DNA from: Kribbella monticola
GTDB taxonomy: Bacteria > Actinomycetota > Actinomycetes > Propionibacteriales > Kribbellaceae
DNA length: 64,000 nt
NCBI RefSeq assembly: GCF_003261635.1
Contig: NZ_QFXK01000009.1
Coordinates: 1 to 64,000, forward strand
Reading direction: 5' to 3'
The notes under the pieces were generated by a model. The model was given only the letters and a program-made list of their open reading frames with translations, did not search any database and was not told the DNA's origin. Numbering within the stretch: the stretch's first letter is position 1; each line of letters starts with the position of its first letter. Positions 58,585 to 64,000 of the stretch are shown here, one piece after another. The position numbers and the translations under genes were made by a program.

Positions 58585-59646
58585 ATGAAGGCGCTTGTTT
58601 ACAACGGGCCTGGGCAGCGGAGTTGGCACGAGGTGCCGGATCCGGTGATCCAGGACCCTGAGGATGCGATCGTGCGGGTGGATGCCGTCACGATTTGTGG
58701 CACTGATCTGCACATCTTGAAGGGTGACGTTCCGACCGTCGAGCGTGGCCGGATCCTGGGGCACGAGGCGGTCGGGACGATCCTGTCTGTCGGCGACGGT
58801 GTCCGGGGCGTCGTGGTGGGGGACCGGGTGCTGATCTCGTGCATCAGCTCTTGCGGGCGTTGTGAGTACTGCCGCAAGGGCCGGTACGGGCAGTGTCTGG
58901 GTGGTGGCGGCTGGATCCTGGGCCATCTGATCGACGGCACGCAGGCCGAGAAGGTCCGGGTCCCGTTCGCGGACCGCTCGGTCTACAAGCTGCCCGACAA
59001 CGTCAGCAACGAGTCGGCCCTGTTGCTGGCCGACATCCTGCCCACGTCGTACGAGGTCGGCACGTTGGCCGGGCAGGTCACTCCTGGTGACACCGTCGTC
59101 ATCGTCGGGGCCGGGCCGATCGGACTGGCGGCCGTGACCACCAGCAAGCTGTACAGCCCGTCGAGCGTGATCGTGATCGATTCCGCCCCGGCCCGGCAGA
59201 AGGCCGCGCTGGACCACGGCGCCGACCTGGCATTCGGCCCGGAGGACGACGTGGTCGAGACGATCAGGGAGCTGACCGGTGGTCTGGGCGCCGAGGTCGC
59301 GATCGAGGCGGTCGGCGTACCGGCCACCTTCGAGTTGTGCACGCAGGTGATCCGGCCGGGTGGCCGGGTCGCGAACGTCGGTGTTCACGGTGCTCCGGCG
59401 ACGCTGCATCTGGAAGACCTGTGGATCAAGGACGTGACGATCACCACGGGTCTGGTCGACACCTGGACCACGCCGCGGTTGTTGTCGATGCTGGCCGCGG
59501 GCCGGTTGTCGATGCCGGGTCTGATCACGCACCGGTTCGGCCTGGACGAGATGCAGGACGCGTACGACGTGTTCTCGCGGGCCGGCGAGACCGGCGCGCT
59601 GAAGGTGGCGCTGTTCAGCGACGAGTCCAAGGATCTCAAGGGCTGA
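58585..59646 (+). CDS. Zinc-dependent alcohol dehydrogenase
   Basis: 353 residues, GGAGG upstream. Catalytic zinc ligands lie in VTICGTDLHILKGDVP and RILGHEAVGTILSVGDGV. The structural zinc site is present in reduced form (CISSCGRCEYCRKGRYGQC). The cofactor motif is VVIVGAGPIGLAAVTTSKLY, followed by VIVIDSAPARQKAALDHGAD. It resembles the Adh/formaldehyde-dehydrogenase-like group found in stress islands of actinobacteria. It probably reoxidises NADH by reducing aldehydes under low oxygen. The Acg-like gene follows after four bases. Confidence 0.93.
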   Translation: MKALVYNGPGQRSWHEVPDPVIQDPEDAIVRVDAVTICGTDLHILKGDVPTVERGRILGHEAVGTILSVGDGVRGVVVGDRVLISCISSCGRCEYCRKGRYGQCLGGGGWILGHLIDGTQAEKVRVPFADRSVYKLPDNVSNESALLLADILPTSYEVGTLAGQVTPGDTVVIVGAGPIGLAAVTTSKLYSPSSVIVIDSAPARQKAALDHGADLAFGPEDDVVETIRELTGGLGAEVAIEAVGVPATFELCTQVIRPGGRVANVGVHGAPATLHLEDLWIKDVTITTGLVDTWTTPRLLSMLAAGRLSMPGLITHRFGLDEMQDAYDVFSRAGETGALKVALFSDESKDLKG

Positions 59647-59650
59647 GCCG

Positions 59651-60613
59651 ATGCTCGAACCCACCGGTCACGACCGCGACGCGCTGCTCCGGGCAGCCGT
59701 CGCGGCGCCCTCGATGCACAACACCCAGCCGTGGAAGTTCCGCTTCGCCGGCAGCGTGATCGAGGTGCATCGTGACCGGGACCGGGAGTTGCCGGCTGAG
59801 GACCCGGACCGCCGGATGCTCCATCTCTCGCTGGGCGCGGCCGTCTTCAACCTTCGGGTGGAGGCGGCCCGCCTGGCGTACGGCACGATCGTGCGGACGG
59901 TGCTCGACCGCGCCCGGCCGGACCTGGTGGCCGAGATCGAGCTGTCCAGGGGTGGAGCGGAAGCCGAAGAACTCCATCGGCTGGCGCCGGCGATCTGGCT
60001 CCGGCGTACCAACCGCTTCCCGTACACCGATCAACCGGTACCGGCCGAGTTGCGCCGGCTGCTCAACCTGACCGCGGGCCTGGAAGGCGCCGAGCTGCAA
60101 TGGCTGGACCAGGCAGCCCGGCTCAACTGGTTGCATCTGGCAACAGCTGACGCCGGCCAGACGGATGACTACAGCTTGGCGCGCTCGCAGGAGCGGCGAC
60201 TCTGGGTCGGAGGTGCGCGGTCGGCCGACGGTGTGCCGTCCAGTGCGCTGGGTCCCCGCCCCGATCGCCCGGCGGCACCGGTGCGGGACCTGGCGGCCAC
60301 CCCGGCGGATACCGGTAGACGGTCGGCGGCCTTCGAGCGCTCCCCGCAGCTTGCCATTCTGGCCACCAGGCGCGACGGCCCGGCGGAATGGCTGCGGGCC
60401 GGCCAGGCGATGGAACGACTGTTGCTGGAGGCAACGGCTGCCGGGCTCGCCACCTCGTTGCTCAACCAGGCGATCGAACACGACAACCTGCGCTGGCTGC
60501 TGCACGAGCCACTCGGCGTCTGGACCCGCCCCCAGGCCGTGATCCGGTTCGGCTACGGCCCCGCCGTACCGGCCACCCCGCGCCGCCCGATCACCGACGT
60601 CCTGCTGTCCTGA
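59651..60613 (+). CDS. Acg-like nitroreductase-fold protein
   Basis: 320 residues. Motifs of the Acg group: LLRAAVAAPSMHNTQPWKFR, DPDRRMLHLSLGAAVFNLRV, FPYTDQPVPAELRRLLNLTA, AGQAMERLLLEATAAGLATS, LGVWTRPQAVIRFGYG. M. tuberculosis Acg (Rv2032), Rv3127 and Rv3131 belong here and are DosR-induced. Acg has a flavin-binding fold with a lid that blocks electron donors, so FMN storage has been proposed. It is co-transcribed with the alcohol dehydrogenase. Confidence 0.88.
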   Translation: MLEPTGHDRDALLRAAVAAPSMHNTQPWKFRFAGSVIEVHRDRDRELPAEDPDRRMLHLSLGAAVFNLRVEAARLAYGTIVRTVLDRARPDLVAEIELSRGGAEAEELHRLAPAIWLRRTNRFPYTDQPVPAELRRLLNLTAGLEGAELQWLDQAARLNWLHLATADAGQTDDYSLARSQERRLWVGGARSADGVPSSALGPRPDRPAAPVRDLAATPADTGRRSAAFERSPQLAILATRRDGPAEWLRAGQAMERLLLEATAAGLATSLLNQAIEHDNLRWLLHEPLGVWTRPQAVIRFGYGPAVPATPRRPITDVLLS

Positions 60614-60628
60614 ACCGCGTCCAGCCGA

Positions 60629-61573
60629 TCAGCTGAGGTTGTGCTCCCCGGCGTGTTTCAGCAGGTTGGCGGTTGCTTCCCAGAGGTGGTGCTCGCGGCT
60701 GGGGTTGTGAGCGATCGGCTGTACTTCGGTCAGCTTGGTCTTCAGGACGAAGGCGCCGTCCCGCAGCTCTGCCCAGGTGTCGTCGAGGGCCATTGCGGCC
60801 AACAAGGGGCCTGAGCGCAATGGTGTCGAGGCGCCCGGAATCCGGCCCAGGGCGCGGCTGATCGCCTGCAGCGCCTTCGGGGCGCCGCGACCGAGTGCGG
60901 TGCCAGGCATCCAGCCCGGTTCGAACACCGACACGTTGATGCCCGCGCCGACGCGGCGCTGCAGTTCGTGGGCGTAGTACAGGATTGCCAGCTTGGCGTT
61001 GGAGTACGCGATGCCGGAGGCGGCCATGCCTGGAGCCTGCTCGCCGGTGGCCGGGCGGGCTAGCTCGAAAGGGTCGGCCCAGTCAGCCTCGGGCACGTGC
61101 AAGAGCTTGCGCCAGAAGTTGGCGTGATAGGTGTTCGAGCCGAGCAGCACGACGCGCGCCGGGGCGGTGAACGAGCCGAGCAGGTCGCCGATGAGCTGGG
61201 CGTGAGCGAGGTAGTTGACGGCAAAGGTCATCTCGTAGCCGTCAGCTGAGGCGCGCCGGGTGTCGGGGGACATGGTGCCGGCGTTGGCGACCAGAGCACG
61301 CAGCGGTCGTACGGCACCCGCGGCAAGAGCATCGCGCGCGGTGGCAGCAGCGGCACGGACGTCGGCCAGGCTGGCGAGGTCGCAGCCGATCTCGTGCACG
61401 CGTGCTCCCAGGGCACGCGTCTCTTCGGCGACCGCCGTCAGGTCGCGCCCGGCGCGGCCGACCAGGAGCAGGTCAGGTCGGTGCCCGTCCGGGCGGCCCG
61501 CCATGGACAGCGCGGCGTGGCGGCCCAGGTTGCGGGTCGGGCCGGTGATCAGAACAGTTCCGGGTTCGGTCAT
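60629..61573 (-). CDS. Short-chain dehydrogenase/reductase (protochlorophyllide-reductase-like)
   Basis: 314 residues. TVLITGPTRNLGRHAALSMA (TGxxxxxG variant with Pro-Thr), LRALVANAGTMSPDT, VVLLGSNTYHANFWRKLL, catalytic IAYSNAKLAILYYAHELQ. The C-terminal extension is typical of larger SDRs related to retinol dehydrogenases. Substrate unknown. It is divergent from the XRE regulator at 61676. Confidence 0.88.
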   Translation of the reverse strand: MTEPGTVLITGPTRNLGRHAALSMAGRPDGHRPDLLLVGRAGRDLTAVAEETRALGARVHEIGCDLASLADVRAAAATARDALAAGAVRPLRALVANAGTMSPDTRRASADGYEMTFAVNYLAHAQLIGDLLGSFTAPARVVLLGSNTYHANFWRKLLHVPEADWADPFELARPATGEQAPGMAASGIAYSNAKLAILYYAHELQRRVGAGINVSVFEPGWMPGTALGRGAPKALQAISRALGRIPGASTPLRSGPLLAAMALDDTWAELRDGAFVLKTKLTEVQPIAHNPSREHHLWEATANLLKHAGEHNLS

Positions 61574-61675
61574 ACCCGCAGCCTGCGAGAACTGCCGGGC
61601 GGCAACCAGTCGTCCGGTTTTCGTAGGACTGGCAGGGCCAGGACAACCCGTGCGGGCTCGCGCACACTGGAGCCT

Positions 61676-62521
61676 GTGCAGACGTGGGAGTTCGGCCGGA
61701 CGGTACGCCGATGGCGCGACCGGGTGGCGCCCGAGTCCGTCGGCGTACCGGTGGGCCGCCGACGCCGGGCCACCGGGCTGCGCCGAGAGGAGCTGGCTGC
61801 CCTCGCCGGCATCTCGGCCGACTACCTGACCCGTCTCGAGCAGGGACGCGCAACGGCACCATCGGTGCAGGTCGTGGAGTCACTGGCCCGGGCGCTGCGC
61901 CTGACCGACGCTGAACGCGACCTGCTCTACCGGCTCGCCGGACACGCCGCACCCGGCCCGGACATCGTGCCGTCCCGGCTCACTCGAAGCGTGCAACGGC
62001 TGCTCGACCGGCTCTCGCACACCCCGGTGGTCGTCTACGACGCCAGCTGGACCCTCGTGCTGGCCAACGCGCCGTACGACGCGCTCATGGGCGACACGAC
62101 CACCTGGCACGGCCTGGAACGCAACGCCGTCTGGCGCAACGTCACCCGTCTGCCCTCAAGGGTCGTGCACACCCCAGAGGAGCAAGCTGAGCACGAGGCC
62201 CGGCTCGTGGCCGACCTGCGCCTGACCGCTTCGCGCTACCCGGCCGACCGGGCGCTGCGGCGCTTGATCGCCGACCTGATCGCCGGCAGTCCACGGTTCG
62301 CCGAGCTGTGGGATGCCGAGGCGCCGCCGCCTCCGGCCGAACCGTCCCGGCGCAAGACCATCGACCACCCGGCGGTCGGCCCGATCACCCTCGACTGCGA
62401 CACCCTGCTCGTCACCATGGACGACTTACGCATCACCGTTTACACCGCCGAGCCCGGTACCGAAGACGCCGACCGTCTCGACCTCGCCGTCGTCCTGGGT
62501 ACCCAGTCGCTACAGCTGTGA
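61676..62521 (+). CDS. XRE-family regulator with MmyB-like ligand domain
   Basis: 281 residues from GTG 61676; the upstream open frame overlaps the divergent SDR and is dismissed. HTH: RRRATGLRREELAALAGISA, DYLTRLEQGRATAPSVQVVE. The MmyB-type C-terminus has TPVVVYDASWTLVLANAPYD, DTTTWHGLERNAVWRNVTRL and HPAVGPITLDCDTLLVTMDD. It probably regulates the divergent SDR, a common pairing for this family. Paralogue of 40970-41803. Confidence 0.9.
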   Translation: MQTWEFGRTVRRWRDRVAPESVGVPVGRRRRATGLRREELAALAGISADYLTRLEQGRATAPSVQVVESLARALRLTDAERDLLYRLAGHAAPGPDIVPSRLTRSVQRLLDRLSHTPVVVYDASWTLVLANAPYDALMGDTTTWHGLERNAVWRNVTRLPSRVVHTPEEQAEHEARLVADLRLTASRYPADRALRRLIADLIAGSPRFAELWDAEAPPPPAEPSRRKTIDHPAVGPITLDCDTLLVTMDDLRITVYTAEPGTEDADRLDLAVVLGTQSLQL

Positions 62522-62599
62522 CCTCGCCCATCAACCCGCCACACCCGACGACCTCGCCCCGCTTCGGAGCACGTCGTACTGCGGCGGTGGGAGCGGCGG

Positions 62600-63418
62600 C
62601 TAGTGGCCGGCCAGGTCGGCTACGACGGGGGCGAGGGTTTCGGCGAAGTCGGCGCCGATGACGAAGTAGGAGAAGCCGATTTCCTCGCGGCGGCGCTGGA
62701 TTTCTTCGGTGGCTGCTGCGGGGTCGCTCGGCAGGATGAGAAGGGAATCGGCTGCACGAAGGGCCGCGGTGTCGAGGTTGGGTGCCGCCATGAACGGAGC
62801 CACACCGTCACCGACGGCGGCGACGTGCAGGGCGAGTTCGATGTCCCGGCCGCCCGCGAAGTCGCGGACCCGGCTCGTGGTTTCGGCCCGGTCGTCGTCC
62901 GCCGGGAGGACGAAGGTGACCGCGTCGGCGACTTCGAGCGCCAGCGCCTGCGACTTCGGTCCGCTCACCGCCATGACGACCGGTGTGTGCAGCTCGGGGC
63001 CGTCGAACTCCCGCAGGGCGGTCACGGTCTCGCGCATCCTGGCACGACGGTCAGCGTGGGAGACGGCTGGCAGCCCCAGTTCGACCTCGATGCCTGGCCG
63101 GCCGGCGCCGATGCCCATTTCGAAGCGGCCTTCGGTGAGTACCGACAGCGAGTGAGCCTCCCATGCTGTGCTCCACGGCTGGCGCAGCGCGGAGGCGTAG
63201 ACCCACGAGCCGATCCGCAGGTCGGTGAGCGCGGCCGCGGTGGCCAAGGTGGGAGCAAGCGTCGGCTGCCAGGTCGGAACGTCGGGCATCAGCAAGGTCG
63301 AGTAGCCGCTGTCGGCGATCCGGCGCACGCGGTCTCGCCAGGTCGGCAGGTCTGAATCGACCGGCGCGACGACACCGAAGCGGAAAGGTCTGGTAACTCG
63401 GCCGGTCTGGTCGCTCAT
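62600..63418 (-). CDS. LLM-class F420-dependent oxidoreductase
   Basis: 272 residues. Luciferase-like TIM barrel: RFGVVAPVDSDLPTWRDRVR, YSTLLMPDVPTWQPTLAPTL, LRIGSWVYASALRQPWSTAW, RFEMGIGAGRPGIEVELGLP, and FSYFVIGADFAETLAPVVAD at the end. Actinobacterial members with this opening usually use coenzyme F420. Substrate not known. It stands alone between the XRE gene and a LysR gene. Confidence 0.87.
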   Translation of the reverse strand: MSDQTGRVTRPFRFGVVAPVDSDLPTWRDRVRRIADSGYSTLLMPDVPTWQPTLAPTLATAAALTDLRIGSWVYASALRQPWSTAWEAHSLSVLTEGRFEMGIGAGRPGIEVELGLPAVSHADRRARMRETVTALREFDGPELHTPVVMAVSGPKSQALALEVADAVTFVLPADDDRAETTSRVRDFAGGRDIELALHVAAVGDGVAPFMAAPNLDTAALRAADSLLILPSDPAAATEEIQRRREEIGFSYFVIGADFAETLAPVVADLAGH

Positions 63419-63509
63419 CGTGGTTCTCCCTCGACTCTGGTTCCTTTGCCCACTCCACGAACCCGCTGCCTGGAATCCGACAACCCGCGCCGAGGAATTC
63501 CAGATTTGG

Positions 63510-64000
63510 TCAGGGTTCGATGACGGTCGGGTGGGAGTCGGGATGTTCCGGCCACCAGGGGCGGAGTTCGGCGTTCTCGGCGATGGTGGTGCGGTAGGTG
63601 TCGATGAAGGCGCGGTGGATCAGGTCGAGCTCGGCCTGGTTGATGTTCTCGGGCCGGTAGCGCAGGACGCGGCGCCAGGAGATTGGTTGGCCGACGAGCG
63701 GGCGGATGACCGACCCTGGGATGTCGCGGACCGTAGGAGCGCACAGACTGATGCCGCGGCCCGCGGCGATCAACTGCTCGATTTCCGTGCCGTCGAGGTT
63801 GTAGTAGCGGAACTGCGGAGTGAACCCGAGCCGCTCGCAGGCATCGCGCAGTGAGGCGAGGTCACCGTCCTCCTTGCCGGCCGGCGGGCAGATCCAGACA
63901 TCGTCGGCGAGGTCCGTCAAGGTGATGTCGGTGCGGTCGGCCAGGGGATGGTTGAGCGGTAGCGCCAGCGCGACGGGTTCGGGATGGACCATCGTCTGCT
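63510..64000 (-). CDS. LysR-family regulator (C-terminal part, runs off window)
   Basis: An open frame of at least 163 codons enters from the right edge and stops at 63510. It shows the substrate-binding domain of LysR regulators: VALALPLNHPLADRTDITLT, DLADDVWICPPAGKEDGDLA, YNLDGTEIEQLIAAGRGISL. The DNA-binding domain lies outside the window. An apparent ATG at 63992 is internal. Confidence 0.85.
   Translation of the reverse strand, partial: QTMVHPEPVALALPLNHPLADRTDITLTDLADDVWICPPAGKEDGDLASLRDACERLGFTPQFRYYNLDGTEIEQLIAAGRGISLCAPTVRDIPGSVIRPLVGQPISWRRVLRYRPENINQAELDLIHRAFIDTYRTTIAENAELRPWWPEHPDSHPTVIEP

Overview
The window is GC-rich throughout, with GTG and TTG starts, GC-ending codons and tightly overlapping operons. 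It comes from an actinobacterium; gene content and style resemble Kribbella/Nocardioidaceae (Propionibacteriales), but this placement is an inference. No rRNA, tRNA, CRISPR array or intact insertion sequence was seen.

The left part (1-25 kb) and a block at 45.7-60.6 kb read as a hypoxia/dormancy island comparable to the DosR regulon of Mycobacterium tuberculosis. It holds a DevS-type sensor kinase (cut by the left edge) and a DevR/DosR-type response regulator. It also holds an Rv1738-like DUF1876 protein, universal stress proteins, CBS-domain proteins, three flavin-pocket (PNPOx-like) proteins, an Acg-like nitroreductase, cydABDC, a PPK2 polyphosphate kinase, a phosphoketolase, a zinc alcohol dehydrogenase and an aldehyde dehydrogenase. 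At least ten upstream regions in these blocks carry a 14-bp palindrome-like element close to GGGACCNWAGGTCCC-type DosR boxes; the best is GGGACCTAGGTCCC at 3679-3692.

Metabolically the island fits together. A 2-oxoacid:ferredoxin oxidoreductase (gamma, alpha, beta) is followed by a GltD-like flavoprotein with extra 4Fe-4S clusters, which could pass electrons from 2-oxoacids to NAD(P). A GNAT/ADP-forming acyl-CoA synthetase fusion that keeps both transfer histidines could turn acetyl-CoA into acetate plus ATP. Phosphoketolase, NAD(P) transhydrogenase, the dehydrogenases and cytochrome bd would complete a low-oxygen energy and redox programme.

The lipid segment (19.8-23.5 kb) has a GDPD-like esterase, a LPG-flippase-like membrane protein, a PAP2-type enzyme and a conserved unknown. 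From 25 to 30.3 kb there is a scarred, gene-poor stretch around a secreted RHS-repeat protein with a tiny hydrophobic C-terminus and an overlapping two-TM gene (candidate toxin/immunity pair), plus a probable relaxase remnant.

From 30.3 to 45.6 kb lie ordinary accessory genes, mostly regulator-target pairs with visible inverted-repeat operators: MocR/RibD-like, TetR/SDR, TetR/kinase, HxlR/DUF1330 and MarR/FAD monooxygenase. A sortase-anchored glycosidase also lies here. The right end (60.6-64 kb) has an SDR, an XRE regulator, an LLM-class oxidoreductase and a truncated LysR gene.
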